Shown: positions 1-8,852 of the stretch, piece by piece
Layout: the number at the start of each line of letters is the position of its first letter
Numbering within the stretch: position 1 is the first letter of the stretch
Assembly (NCBI RefSeq): GCF_050279675.1
Contig: NZ_JBNNUK010000015.1
Location: forward strand, 26,580-90,579
Length of the DNA stretch: 64,000 nt
Direction: 5' to 3'
From: Viridibacillus sp050279675
GTDB lineage: Bacteria > Bacillota > Bacilli > Bacillales_A > Planococcaceae
The notes under the pieces: model-generated
Databases searched by the model: none
Seen by the model: the letters and a program-made list of their open reading frames with translations, nothing else
What the model was told of the DNA's origin: nothing
Position numbers and translations under genes: made by a program

Positions 1-33
1 CTGTAAAAAATGATCTCGTATGAGTAAAGAAAG

Positions 34-60
34 AAGCGGCGATGATTTCGTCGCTTTTTT
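34..60 (+). terminator. Rho-independent terminator of an upstream gene
   Basis: A 9-bp stem (one G-U pair) with a short loop is followed by a run of six T. It closes a transcript that begins outside the window and isolates the ABC operon that follows. Confidence 0.7.
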
Positions 61-155
61 ATGTGACTAAGGTCATATCGATTGATGACGTTAGCTAGTC
101 GGCAAGCAGAATGATTTTATTTATAGTGTAATTAAGGAGAGAGGGGATGTAATTT

Positions 156-1088
156 ATGATAGAGGTAGTGGATTTAACTAAAACTTATAAAAAAGTAAAT
201 GTGGTAGATCATGTGAATTTATATATTGAACCAGGTGAGATTGTAGGATTACTTGGTCCAAATGGTGCGGGGAAATCGACCGCTATTGCTATGATATCAA
301 CGCTTATCAAACCATCAAAGGGTGATGTATTACTACACCAAAAAAGCGTTATAAATGATCAAAGTTCTTTGCGTGAGGTGCTGGGGGTCGTACCACAAGA
401 AATAGCTTTATATAGTGATTTAACGGCTAGAGAAAATCTGCATTTCTTTGGCAGTATTCATAAAATGCCAAAAGATAAATTGAAAGAGAGAATTGAAATT
501 GTATTACAAGAAATTGGCCTACAAGATGAAAATAAAAAACTCGTCAAACATTACTCAGGTGGTATGAAACGTCGTTTAAATATTGGTGTGGCGCTATTAC
601 ATGAGCCTGAATATTTAATAATGGATGAACCAACTGTAGGGATTGATCCTCAATCACGAAATCACATTTTAGAGACAGTGAAAAAACTAAATGAACGATC
701 CAATACAGCAATTATTTATACAAGTCATTACATGGAAGAAGTCGAATTTTTGTGTGATCGTATTTACATTATTGATAAGGGAAGGGTTATTGCATCTGGT
801 ACAAAGGAGGAGATAAAAACTATTCTGTCTTCTGAGAAAACCGTGCGTCTTAAACTTGAGAAACCTTCTAAACTACTTGTTGAGGATTTAACTTTGAATC
901 CGATGTTATCAAATATATTAGCTAAGGATGCGGAGATTACTTTTACAGTAGCGAAAGATACAAACTTTCTACCTATGATCTTAACATTATGTGATCAACA
1001 TCATGTGGCGTTAAATAGCTTTCAGATAGAGGAACCGAGTCTTGAAGATGTATTTTTACACTTAACAGGTAGAGCATTACGGAATTAG
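156..1088 (+). CDS. ABC-2 type transporter ATP-binding protein (LnrL-like)
   Basis: This 310-residue protein is the nucleotide-binding subunit of an ABC-2 exporter and would power export through the two permeases downstream. Walker A is GPNGAGKST near residue 35, the signature is YSGGMKRR near residue 132 and Walker B is YLIMDEPT near residue 153. The C-terminal 80 residues form the extension common in DrrA/CcmA-type subunits. A GGAGAG site sits about 13 bases before the ATG. The next gene starts 11 bases after the stop, and the order ATPase-permease-permease with sizes 310/418/368 matches the LnrLMN (YfiLMN) linearmycin-resistance operon of B. subtilis. No two-component genes lie downstream, and anything upstream is outside the window. 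The ABC class is certain; the linearmycin link is inference from architecture. Confidence 0.93.
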   Translation: MIEVVDLTKTYKKVNVVDHVNLYIEPGEIVGLLGPNGAGKSTAIAMISTLIKPSKGDVLLHQKSVINDQSSLREVLGVVPQEIALYSDLTARENLHFFGSIHKMPKDKLKERIEIVLQEIGLQDENKKLVKHYSGGMKRRLNIGVALLHEPEYLIMDEPTVGIDPQSRNHILETVKKLNERSNTAIIYTSHYMEEVEFLCDRIYIIDKGRVIASGTKEEIKTILSSEKTVRLKLEKPSKLLVEDLTLNPMLSNILAKDAEITFTVAKDTNFLPMILTLCDQHHVALNSFQIEEPSLEDVFLHLTGRALRN

Positions 1089-1099
1089 GAGGAGAGCTA

Positions 1100-2356
1100 A
1101 TGTTTTTTGCGCTTATCGTAAAACAATTAAAAATATTGAGTAGAAATCCGTTAGAGTTGTTGGTTCTTCTGTTAATGCCTGTTGTATTAATTACAATTTT
1201 AAGTGTAGCTCTTGGACCAATAATGGATGGGAATAGTGAAATGTTAGATTTGGATATAGCTGTTATTCAACATGATGACGAAGAAGCGCAGCTCGAATCC
1301 TTTATAAAAAAGGCAAATGATAGCATGCCAATTGATGAAAAGTTGAAGGGAAATATAAAACAAATGCTTCCAGTAACGTTGTTGCTCGATCAATTAACTG
1401 GAAATGAAGAAATGAAGAAATTTGTAACAGTAAAAAAACTAAATGCAAATGAACTTAAAAAGGCAAGAAAAAGTGGAGATTATGACGTAATTATCGACGT
1501 TCCTAAGAATTTCACTGAACAGTATTTATCGTCAGTTTTTTTATCAGAAAGTAAACCTTCATTAAATGTCTTTTTAGATGAAGACCAGCCTATTACTTCA
1601 TCGATTACTAAAAGCATGCTTGATTATTTCCAACAACAATATTCTTTACTAACACAGTTGAGTAGTTCTAGTAACTTAGATGCTGCAGTAACGATTCCTA
1701 AAATTGTAGTGGCGTCGGATATTGAGACAATAGCTAACCAAAAGAGTATCACATCAAAAATATATTATACGTTTAGTATGAGTGTCATGTTCATCTTATA
1801 TATGGCTAGTACTATAGCAGGTTTGGCATTTTTAGAAAAAGATATGAATATTTTTGACAGGATTGTATTAGCACGGATTCATCCAATAACTTATTTAGGT
1901 AGCATCATTGTTTCAACTATTTTATTGGCATTGATTCAAATGACTATTTTGTTTACAGTTTCTCATTTAATGTTTGATATTCAATTTGAACAAATAGGAT
2001 TATACGTGCTTATTACATTATTGCTGGCCATTATTATAGGGGCATTGGCAGCATTATTGTCATCGATTAATTATAGAAATAATTCAGCAGGAGCTTCAAA
2101 TATATTTTCAAATGCAATAGTATCTATTCTTGCCTTAGTAGGAGGTAGTTTCATACCAGTAAGTGAGTTATCATCATTTTTAACTACACTTGGAAAATGG
2201 ACACCAAATGGGGCAGCACTTGAAGCTTATTTGAAACTACAGCAAAATGCCACGTTTCTTGATATTCAAGAGCAAGCCTTCAATTTAAGTATGTTAGGTA
2301 TAGTTCTCCTAGTTATAGCGATTGTACTCTTTCCTAGAAGAGGTGGCATATCATGA
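1100..2356 (+). CDS. ABC-2 type transporter permease (LnrM-like)
   Basis: This 418-residue membrane protein is one of two permease subunits for the ATPase upstream. It has one hydrophobic segment at residues 20-40, a large extracellular domain of about 170 residues, then five or six membrane segments from about residue 220 to the end, the standard ABC2_membrane_3 layout. GGAGGAG precedes the ATG at good spacing. Its stop overlaps the start of the second permease by 4 bases, which suggests translational coupling and equal amounts of the two permeases. The substrate cannot be read from the sequence; a lipophilic antibiotic is plausible by analogy with LnrLMN. Confidence 0.9.
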   Translation: MFFALIVKQLKILSRNPLELLVLLLMPVVLITILSVALGPIMDGNSEMLDLDIAVIQHDDEEAQLESFIKKANDSMPIDEKLKGNIKQMLPVTLLLDQLTGNEEMKKFVTVKKLNANELKKARKSGDYDVIIDVPKNFTEQYLSSVFLSESKPSLNVFLDEDQPITSSITKSMLDYFQQQYSLLTQLSSSSNLDAAVTIPKIVVASDIETIANQKSITSKIYYTFSMSVMFILYMASTIAGLAFLEKDMNIFDRIVLARIHPITYLGSIIVSTILLALIQMTILFTVSHLMFDIQFEQIGLYVLITLLLAIIIGALAALLSSINYRNNSAGASNIFSNAIVSILALVGGSFIPVSELSSFLTTLGKWTPNGAALEAYLKLQQNATFLDIQEQAFNLSMLGIVLLVIAIVLFPRRGGIS

Positions 2357-3459
2357 TGAATATTTTAAAAACGAAACTTTTATTATTTAGAAGAAAGCCA
2401 GCTGCTTATATTGTAACAACTATCATCATTTGTATATTTACTTATTTTATGGGACTTGGTCAAGAAACGAAGGAGCCTATTGCTTTATTTTCTACACTAA
2501 ATAACGAACAGAATTCGGAAATGATGAAAGAGTTAAAAAAACTATCGCAATATGATTTCACAATGTACCAAGAGGATAAAGCAATTAAGCAAGTCAAAGA
2601 TGGCAAAGTTGATGTGGCTATTTCTTTAAAAGATGAAGGTTATAAATTAATTGTAGCACCAGATTTTATGAATGCTCCGATGTTGCACAATGAGTTGAAT
2701 ACGATTTATAGCCAAATATTATTAAAGCATGCGATTATTCAATCATCTCCAGATGAACAAAAAGAGCAAATAACAAGTAAAATTGAGAAAATTCAAGATG
2801 ATCCAAGTTTTAAAATTGGCTATAAAAACTTGGGAAATGAAAATGCGTTAAAGTTTGATCAGAAGCTGCATAGCTTATTTGGTTTTACATTATTCATGGT
2901 TATTTATACTATTGCAAGTGGCGTCAATCATATCGTTATGGAACGTAGAGATAGGATTTGGGAAAGGATAACGGTGTCAGCTATTCCAAAATGGAAAGCC
3001 TATCTAGCGAATTTAACTTATAGTTTCTTGCTTGGATACTTGCAAATTACCCTCGTACTTTCTATATTCTATTTCGCTGTGGGCGTCGATTTCTATGGTG
3101 GCTACTGGAAGAGCTTAATTGTTGTCATTCCATATGTGCTTTGTATCGTATCACTTTCCATATTCATAGCTGCAATTGCAAATACACCTGGTAAATTTAA
3201 TGCCTTTATGACAGTGTTAGCAGTTCCGTTAGCCATGCTTGGTGGAGCATACTGGCCACTTGAAATTGTAACATCGAAAATAATGTTAGCATTATCAAAA
3301 ATATCACCGATAAAGTATGGGATGGATTTATTAAATGGCGTCACAGTTAATAGTAGTTCCATAACTGATTTACTTTTTCCATTTAGTATATTAATGTTCA
3401 TGACAATCATCTTCATGGGTATTGGGATAAATGTGTTAGAGAAAAAAGAACAAATTTAA
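2353..3459 (+). CDS. ABC-2 type transporter permease (LnrN-like)
   Basis: This 368-residue protein is the second permease of the operon and has the same fold as its neighbour: an N-terminal membrane helix (about residues 18-36), an extracellular region of about 130 residues, then a block of membrane helices from about residue 170. It begins with ATGATG overlapping the stop of the preceding permease, so the two probably form a heterodimer made from one coupled message. A strong terminator follows 10 bases after the stop, closing the three-gene operon. Confidence 0.9.
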   Translation: MMNILKTKLLLFRRKPAAYIVTTIIICIFTYFMGLGQETKEPIALFSTLNNEQNSEMMKELKKLSQYDFTMYQEDKAIKQVKDGKVDVAISLKDEGYKLIVAPDFMNAPMLHNELNTIYSQILLKHAIIQSSPDEQKEQITSKIEKIQDDPSFKIGYKNLGNENALKFDQKLHSLFGFTLFMVIYTIASGVNHIVMERRDRIWERITVSAIPKWKAYLANLTYSFLLGYLQITLVLSIFYFAVGVDFYGGYWKSLIVVIPYVLCIVSLSIFIAAIANTPGKFNAFMTVLAVPLAMLGGAYWPLEIVTSKIMLALSKISPIKYGMDLLNGVTVNSSSITDLLFPFSILMFMTIIFMGIGINVLEKKEQI

Positions 3460-3468
3460 TCTTGGAGA

Positions 3469-3503
3469 AGGGTGCTTACATTTTATATGTGAGCACCCTT
3501 TTT
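3469..3503 (+). terminator. Terminator of the ABC-2 operon
   Basis: An 11-bp stem (one wobble pair) beginning GGGTGCT is followed by TTTTTATAATT, directly after the third gene of the operon. Confidence 0.85.
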
Positions 3504-3684
3504 ATAATTCAATATTCATAATCTACGGAATTAATTTATCAGTTGTTATGAAATAATTGGTATTATAATTAAATAATAATGTTTACTAAAACTGCGAACG
3601 TACTGGTGGGAGATTAAATACTATGAATGAACATTTAGCTGCTGATTTAATTTTAAAATATAAATTAACTTAAAGGAGGAAAAC

Positions 3685-4536
3685 GTGGAGAATCAATGGT
3701 TGAAATCATTTATTAAAGCTGCAAAATATGAAAATTTACGTCTTGCTTCTGAAGAGCTATTTATTTCACAGCCAGCTGTGACTAAGCATATTCAAAGCTT
3801 ACATATACAGTTGTTTGTTAGACAAAATAAATCCATTCGTTTAAATCAAAATGGCGAACTGTTGTCTCCTATTGCCCAGGAAATTATTGACACTTTTGAG
3901 GCGGGGATCCATCGGTTTCAGCAATATGTAGACGGCTTTGAGAGGGAGCTGAAGATAGCAGTTGCACCTTAAATTGCCGATTCTATGCTGCCATCTATTT
4001 TAAAACAATTTTCTAAACAAATGTCACATGTAAGTGTGCGTGTAGAAATCGTTAAATCCAATGAGATTGCAAAAAGTATTCACTCAGGACAATCTCATGT
4101 AGGTTTGTCAAAGATTGAGCCTGTATATCCTACTTTTTGAGGTCAGTGTTTAATTGTTGAGCTTATTGTTTGTGTTGGTCCAAAACATTTAGAAAGTATG
4201 GATATGGTAGAAATAATACGCCAGGAAAAAGTATTGCCTCATGAATATGCTCCTTATTGGGATGAGGTTAATCGTCAGCTGCAACAACATTTTCCTCATA
4301 CTACTAATATAAAGGTGAATCAAACTGAGGCTATCAAACAAAAGATACTAGAAGGAATAGGTGTAGTATTTTTACCGAAAAGTGTAGTAAAAAAGGAGTT
4401 AGAAGATAACAGGCTAGCATTATTAGCGACAAATATACTCAATAACTGTACGTCTAAAAAGTATTTTATCTCAAAATATAGCTCAGAGGAGCCAGAATAT
4501 CTTTATGAATTATGCAAATCTATTTATGGGATTTAA
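3685..4536 (+). pseudogene. LysR-family regulator, inactivated by two in-frame stops
   Basis: A single reading frame of 284 codons from a GTG with an AAAGGAGG site encodes a LysR regulator: winged helix-turn-helix (residues 1-60, motif ISQPAVTKHI), linker helix, and a C-terminal effector domain. The frame is broken by TAA at 3970-3972 and TGA at 4138-4140, with homologous coding on both sides of each. The helix-turn-helix also looks short: the usual four or five residues between the end of the recognition helix and the IQLFVR segment are missing. The frame is otherwise intact, so decay is by point mutation and looks recent. Its former target is unknown. Neither half can make a working regulator. 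Confidence 0.85.
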
Positions 4537-4542
4537 AAATTG

Positions 4543-4588
4543 AGGGATTGATAAAGCGAGTATATCTGACTTTAACTATCCCTGTTTT
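4543..4588. terminator. Possible bidirectional terminator between converging genes
   Basis: An interrupted stem (AGGGAT with ATCCCT, then AAAG with CTTT) lies between the convergent LysR pseudogene and the SpoIIP-like gene, with short T-rich stretches on both outer sides. The internal mismatch makes this weak. Confidence 0.35.
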
Positions 4589-4607
4589 GTATATCGAAAA
4601 TAGGCAC

Positions 4608-5510
4608 TTATTTATGATCGATTAGCTCTTTAAGAATTTCAGCAAAGATGTCTGTCGTTCTATACTCTTCTTGTAGTGTATTTTCCACTCCACCAATTTG
4701 TAATAGTACCATGTTACTCAAGACGTCTTGGTTGTAGGTGTTTTGTTCCGTTGGGTTGTTTTTAATAACGACACCCCTTGAGAGACCGGGGTATTTTTTT
4801 TCTATTTTATTGTGAAGACGATTAGCGAACTTTAAATTTTTTTTATAGTTGACATTTGATTTAGAAATGACAAATTGTACTTTAGCAAAGTCTTTTCCTT
4901 TTATATTAATTGTTGTAACATCTCTATCAGCTGAATCCCTGTGTATATCAAATACCATTTGAATATTTTTGTTCTTTTTCAGCGTATCTTCTAGAACTTC
5001 TCTTGAAACTGTATACGTCTTATTAAGGGCTAGTCCTCTATCTTTTAGAATACTTGTAATATCTCTGGATTCTTGAATAGTCCTGATGTTGGTGGCATTT
5101 AAATTCTTACTTAGCCTTTTACCGACTAATGTAATATTTTTTATTTCATCATAAAAGCGATTTTGTTCTTTAACATCTATTTCTGAATAAAAGGATTCAT
5201 AATTATGAGAATGATATATATAAATAGATGGTTCTTGTTTATTAACTATAGATGCAGATTGCGTTTTATCAATAGAAGATTGGGCGTGATCTATTACGGA
5301 TGTACCTTTAAAGGATAAAATTGAAAAGATAGCTATAGCACATATGATTAATCCACTAGAGGCAATAGATAATCGTTTATAAGCCTTTTTTCTATTTAGC
5401 TTTCTTGCATTTTGTCTTAGTTTAGCTTCAGTAGTTGAAACAAAATCGGCTCTTGGGTTAAGAGGATACGTTTTTTTTATTAAATCAAATAAACCTTTAT
5501 CCTTTTGCAT
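4608..5510 (-). CDS. SpoIIP-family membrane protein, probable partner of the adjacent ECF sigma factor
   Basis: This 300-residue protein has a basic cytoplasmic N-terminus (residues 1-46), one membrane helix (about 47-67) and an extracellular SpoIIP-type domain. SpoIIP is a cell-wall amidase/endopeptidase used in engulfment. Residues expected of the active site are present: YHSHNYES (H100, H102, E105), DIHRDS (H190) and IGGVENT (E276). Two things separate it from sporulation SpoIIP. The N-terminal segment, with RADFVSTTEAKLRQ followed by a basic stretch, resembles the cytoplasmic part of anti-sigma proteins. The start also overlaps the end of an ECF sigma gene by 14 bases. I infer a sigma-regulating or sigma-controlled wall-active protein. 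Whether it is an anti-sigma factor or an amidase under sigma control, or both, cannot be settled here. Confidence 0.8.
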   Translation of the reverse strand: MQKDKGLFDLIKKTYPLNPRADFVSTTEAKLRQNARKLNRKKAYKRLSIASSGLIICAIAIFSILSFKGTSVIDHAQSSIDKTQSASIVNKQEPSIYIYHSHNYESFYSEIDVKEQNRFYDEIKNITLVGKRLSKNLNATNIRTIQESRDITSILKDRGLALNKTYTVSREVLEDTLKKNKNIQMVFDIHRDSADRDVTTINIKGKDFAKVQFVISKSNVNYKKNLKFANRLHNKIEKKYPGLSRGVVIKNNPTEQNTYNQDVLSNMVLLQIGGVENTLQEEYRTTDIFAEILKELIDHK

Positions 5511-6039
5511 TGATAAATACCTCCTCTATATCAGTATTTAATTTGTTTTTGAGCTCTTTTAATGCCCGGTGATAATCTACTTTTACTTTGGACTCACTAC
5601 ATTGCAGTATTTCAGCTGTCTCTTTAATAGATAATTCGTTTATACCTCTTAGAATAACGACTGTTCTAAAATTTGGTTTTAGTTTTGAGATAGCGACGTG
5701 AACAGATTTTTTTAGTTCGGACTGTTCGACTGATTCATTAGGTTCTGTGTCATTTGATTTAAGCTGCAAAAAGAATCCCTCTGTAAAGAGAGTGGCAAAT
5801 CTTTTCTTTCGATAATGATCAACAGCTACATGTTTTGCGATAGAAAATATCCAAGTCTTTAAATTGTTTATTCTGTTAAGGCTAGGTAAATTATTCAAGA
5901 CACGTAGAAACACCTCTTGCGTCATATCCTCAGCATCATTTTGATTACCTGAAAAACAAATAAGAAACCTATATACATCTAAGTAATGTTGATTGTATAT
6001 ATCAATAATACTGTCTTCCAAGTTCTCTTTATCGATCAA
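5497..6039 (-). CDS. ECF-type RNA polymerase sigma factor
   Basis: This 180-residue protein is a sigma-70 family ECF factor. Region 2 spans about residues 15-80 with the NDAEDMTQEVFLRV core; region 4 spans about 110-165 with the LSIKETAEILQCSESKVK helix-turn-helix. Translation probably begins at the TTG, which has AGGAGG seven bases upstream; no better in-frame start exists. The gene overlaps the SpoIIP-like gene, giving the usual sigma/membrane-partner arrangement. A promoter matching ECF consensus lies 33 bases upstream, suggesting that it activates itself. The signal is unknown; the partner suggests cell-wall stress. Confidence 0.9.
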   Translation of the reverse strand: MIDKENLEDSIIDIYNQHYLDVYRFLICFSGNQNDAEDMTQEVFLRVLNNLPSLNRINNLKTWIFSIAKHVAVDHYRKKRFATLFTEGFFLQLKSNDTEPNESVEQSELKKSVHVAISKLKPNFRTVVILRGINELSIKETAEILQCSESKVKVDYHRALKELKNKLNTDIEEVFINAKG

Positions 6040-6071
6040 ATTTCTCCCTCCTCAATTATGTATTCGTATAT

Positions 6072-6100
6072 TAATCGTTTGAACTATAAGAAAGGTTACA
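6072..6100 (-). promoter_or_regulatory. ECF-type promoter of the sigma/SpoIIP-like operon
   Basis: On the minus strand the sequence reads TGTAACC, then 16 bases, then CGATTA. TGTAAC/TGAAAC with a downstream CGWC-like box is the ECF promoter pattern in Bacillus. It lies 33 bases before the TTG start, consistent with autoregulation. Confidence 0.5.
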
Positions 6101-6223
6101 ATTATTTTCTATTATTTTGAATGAAATGTATATTTAGGATGATTGTTGCTTCTTTTAGTAGTGTAACATCCATATTCATTTGTAGTTTCACTTCTTTTTA
6201 CAGATAGTAGAGGAGGAATAAAA

Positions 6224-6256
6224 AAAGTCGCCCAATTTTCAAATGGGCGACTTTTT
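6224..6256 (-). terminator. Terminator (bidirectional) after the methyltransferase pseudogene
   Basis: A near-perfect hairpin with stem AAGTCGCCCA and matching arm is flanked by A-runs on the left and T-runs on the right. It directly follows the natural stop codon of the decayed methyltransferase gene on the minus strand. Confidence 0.8.
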
Positions 6257-7015
6257 TATTTTGTAGCTAATACACGAAGACGGTAATAATCCGCAATCCA
6301 CTTTCGATCTTGATACAAAGTGATTTTTAAATGTGCTTCAGTTCGTTTAATAACATTTTCTTTTTCAATTTTGCTCAAATGCTCGAGTAGACTGTCACTA
6401 AATATATTCAGTCAGTTTAAAATACCGACTTCCCCAGATAATTCAGTAAGACGATTGGATAATTCTACATAGTGCACGTGAAAGCCATGTTCATCAAGTA
6501 AAGCAACATACTCGGCCACGCTTGGAAAATACCACGGGAACTTTTCTGCTTTGTATTCATAACTTAGTTCACTAAATGATTGTTGAATTGCTTCCACATT
6601 GGATGGGAAATTACCTTGCCCACCCATTTCAGCGACAAAACGACCACCGTCTTTTAATGCTTCATAAATACTTGCGACGGCCTTTTCTTGAGGTTTCACC
6701 CAGCAATGCGGCGTTTGAAAAAACTGCATCAAACTGTTTTGAATAGCCAAGGTGTTGTGCATTTTTGACGTGGACGGAAATATGATCAAATTTTTTGCTT
6801 GTTGTCATTCATTGATGCAGATTGATCAATCCCAATGACTTTTGCACCTGAATTGGCAATTTGTGCAGTTAAATCACCTTTACCACAACCGACATCTAAA
6901 ATCTGTTCTCTTGCTTGTGGATTAAGAAACGAAATTAATCCTTCACCATATTTTAAACAAATTGATGCTTCGTATCATATAAATTTGCATTCCAAGTACT
7001 ATTCTTTCTGCTCAC
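6256..7015 (-). pseudogene. SAM-dependent methyltransferase, frameshifted
   Basis: Reading the minus strand across frames gives one class I methyltransferase of about 250 residues in several broken pieces. The N-terminal piece includes NANLYDTKHQFV, then the SAM motif ILDVGCGKGDLTAQIA and VIGIDQSASM. The middle piece (about 6412-6760) includes WVKPQEKAVASIYEALKDGG. The C-terminal piece ends WIADYYRLRVLATK just before a stop at 6256-6258. At least two frameshifts separate the pieces and an early stop follows HQFV. The order matches a Tam/UbiE-like small-molecule methyltransferase. The start is uncertain: the former RBS is at about 7014-7020 and no ATG remains. It cannot make a full enzyme. Confidence 0.8.
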
Positions 7016-7233
7016 TCCTTTTTTAAAGAAAACTTTACCACTAACTGGAACGATATAGAAATAATTAAAAATCGATTATTGATAACGAATTGGAAATAAA
7101 TTGTGAATAAAGATCAGTTTCTATCGCGTTGCGAATTAATACTTTTAAAAAGTTCAATTCAATTTCACTAAATAAATACTAAGAATAAATCAATAGAAAA
7201 TGAACAAATTAAGGTGGATGGAGGTGATTATAA

Positions 7234-7431
7234 ATGGCGAATAACAATCAAGAAAAGAATAAAGCAAAAAAGAATAATAACTTAGGTCGTGAAGAATTTG
7301 GTTATGGGTTTGATTTGAGTCCAGATGACTTTGATGTGGTTGGACAAAATGATGAAGCACATAAACAACATAATCATGAAGATAAACAAAAACCGAATAA
7401 TAAAAATAATGCTAGAAGAATAAATGAATAA
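7234..7431 (+). CDS. Small hydrophilic protein, unknown
   Basis: A 65-residue very hydrophilic protein, rich in Asn, Lys, Gln and Asp, begins at an ATG behind a strong GGAGGTGA site and is followed by a terminator. It has no membrane segment, signal or cysteine. Its composition resembles small spore-associated or intrinsically disordered proteins of Bacillales, but I do not recognise a specific SASP family motif. The central segment GREEFGYGFDLSPDDFDVV is the least repetitive part and probably the conserved core. It appears to be a single-gene transcript. Confidence 0.7.
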   Translation: MANNNQEKNKAKKNNNLGREEFGYGFDLSPDDFDVVGQNDEAHKQHNHEDKQKPNNKNNARRINE

Positions 7432-7446
7432 GTAGTTGGATAGAGG

Positions 7447-7498
7447 AGTGCTACATATGAAACGATATTAAATTGTTTTATTATGTAGTGCTTTTTTA
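7447..7498 (+). terminator. Terminator of the small hydrophilic gene
   Basis: An 11-bp stem (AGTGCTACATA paired with TATGTAGTGCT, two wobbles), a 24-base loop and a run of six T follow the stop by 15 bases. Confidence 0.7.
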
Positions 7499-7803
7499 TT
7501 TTGCATGTTTAAATTTTTGTATGAGAGCAGATAACTTTACTGTTATGAAAGTGGATGTTCTTGCAATATGCGCAGAATACTAAAGGGAAATTGAGAGCGT
7601 AATTTAAGGGGAAACGTTGTAAATATTCGATATCATATGTGTCTTATACATAAAATATTAGAACAATCTATATAATAGTTAATGTTATGAATACAAAGAA
7701 ATTCAAATAGCGGTAAGGAAATTTTCAATAGTATGTGCACTAAGACTGAAAACAATGTGATGAGGTTTTTAAAGCATAATTTCAATAATAAAAGGAGGAT
7801 ATA
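7499..7803. other. Intergenic region without recognised content
   Basis: About 300 AT-rich bases. I see no open frame with an RBS and no clear hairpin. The last part must hold the promoter of the next small membrane-protein gene. Confidence 0.5.
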
Positions 7804-8127
7804 ATGAGAATAGGATACCGGTCTATTTCCGTAATAGTTAACTTATTTCTCGGCTATTTATCGTTTTTTATAGGTGTATTATGGTTTATGACTATAATGT
7901 ACGCTTCGCATTCTTTCGGATTGAGTGTAGACTCTGCTTACGATGATGGTTTACTAGGTGTCTTTTTGATTATATCTATCATTGCTACAGCTATTTATAT
8001 TCCTGCATGTATTAATTTAAACAGCATTATGAGGCCGAAATTAGAAATGAGAAGATGGAGTTTTATCACTTTTATATCCATAGTTTTCATCCTTGGTTTT
8101 TGTATTATTACCCTAACTATACAGTGA
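7804..8127 (+). CDS. Small membrane protein, unknown
   Basis: A 107-residue protein starts at an ATG seven bases after AAAGGAGG. It has three hydrophobic segments (about residues 8-33, 50-72 and 84-105) joined by short polar loops, so it is probably a three-pass membrane protein. No motif suggests a function. No partner gene is adjacent: the next element downstream is the riboswitch region of the riboflavin operon, about 180 bases later, with no clear terminator between. Confidence 0.7.
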   Translation: MRIGYRSISVIVNLFLGYLSFFIGVLWFMTIMYASHSFGLSVDSAYDDGLLGVFLIISIIATAIYIPACINLNSIMRPKLEMRRWSFITFISIVFILGFCIITLTIQ

Positions 8128-8311
8128 ATTAGAATGGGTGAATAAAAAAAATGCTTTTTTTCATGACATGTAACAAGGCTATATAGCCCAGCACATCAAG
8201 CTTTTATAACTAATTTCTTTTGAGTTTGCTTTCGATCAATTCTATGGAAATAAAAAAAACCTCTAGTTTTTAAATAAGTAAAGTGCTATGGTATTTACAT
8301 ACAATATAATA

Positions 8312-8439
8312 ATCCTTCGGGGTCGGGTGAAATTCCCAATCGACGGTGATAAAGTAAAACTTTTAAGCCCGTGAGCCTTTTTTAGGCAGGATATGGTGAG
8401 AATCCAAAGCCGACAGTATAGTCTGGATGGGAGAAGGAT
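8312..8439 (+). promoter_or_regulatory. FMN riboswitch (RFN element), copy 1 of 3
   Basis: A 128-base segment carries all the conserved parts of the FMN aptamer: CTTCGGGG and CGGGTGAAATTCCCAATCG at the 5' side, the GGTGA and AGCCCGTGAGC elements, GCAGGAT, CCGACAGT, then GTCTGGATGGGAGAAGGAT closing the P1 helix. Its own terminator follows at 8517. On binding FMN this class ends transcription of riboflavin genes early. By hand it differs from copy 2 at about 12 of 128 positions, including a C-G to T-A swap that keeps a stem paired. Confidence 0.96.
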
Positions 8440-8516
8440 GTAAAGAATATCAAGGTCTTATTAAATTTATATAGATTTAATAGGTTTATTTAGCATTGAT
8501 AATTTATGTCTCCTAT

Positions 8517-8546
8517 CAAACTCCGTAGTGTTCTATGGGGTTTTTT
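8517..8546 (+). terminator. Terminator of FMN riboswitch copy 1
   Basis: AACTCCGTAG pairs with CTATGGGGTT (wobbles allowed) and is followed by TTTTTT, about 80 bases after the aptamer. The segment between carries the TAATAGGTTTATTTAGC block shared with the other copies and probably contributes to an antiterminator. Confidence 0.85.
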
Positions 8547-8592
8547 GGATGCCCTAAAACTATATTGTATTGTTGTCAATTTCATATGTAAT

Positions 8593-8720
8593 ATCCTTCG
8601 GGGTCGGGTGAAATTCCCAATCGACGGTGATGAAGAAAAGCTTCTAAGCCCGTGAGCTTGATAAAAGCAGGATTTGGTGTGAATCCAAAGCCGACAGTAT
8701 AGTCTGGATGGGAGAAGGAT
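8593..8720 (+). promoter_or_regulatory. FMN riboswitch (RFN element), copy 2 of 3
   Basis: A second complete 128-base FMN aptamer with all conserved segments, starting ATCCTTCGGGG and closing with GGGAGAAGGAT. It differs from copy 3 at about six of 128 positions by hand count, two of them a compensatory change in the closing P1 pair (A-T here, G-C in copy 3). Its own expression platform and terminator follow. Confidence 0.96.
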
Positions 8721-8800
8721 GTAAAGAATATCGAAGTCTTATTAAAAATTTTGTATTTTAATAGGTTTATTTGCTTATGATATTTTACAAAACTCCTATC

Positions 8801-8830
8801 AAACTCCTTAGAAATCTATGGAGTTTTTTT
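8801..8830 (+). terminator. Terminator of FMN riboswitch copy 2
   Basis: AACTCCTTAG pairs with CTATGGAGTT (one mismatch), followed by a run of six to seven T, about 80 bases after the aptamer. Confidence 0.85.
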
Positions 8831-8852
8831 AATGATAAAATTAAATATGTAT

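Noticed and set aside
8305..8310. TATAAT just before the first FMN riboswitch, as the rib promoter
   Set aside because: Transcription would begin near 8317, inside the P1 helix of the aptamer, and no -35 box fits at 17 bases. The real promoter is probably further upstream.
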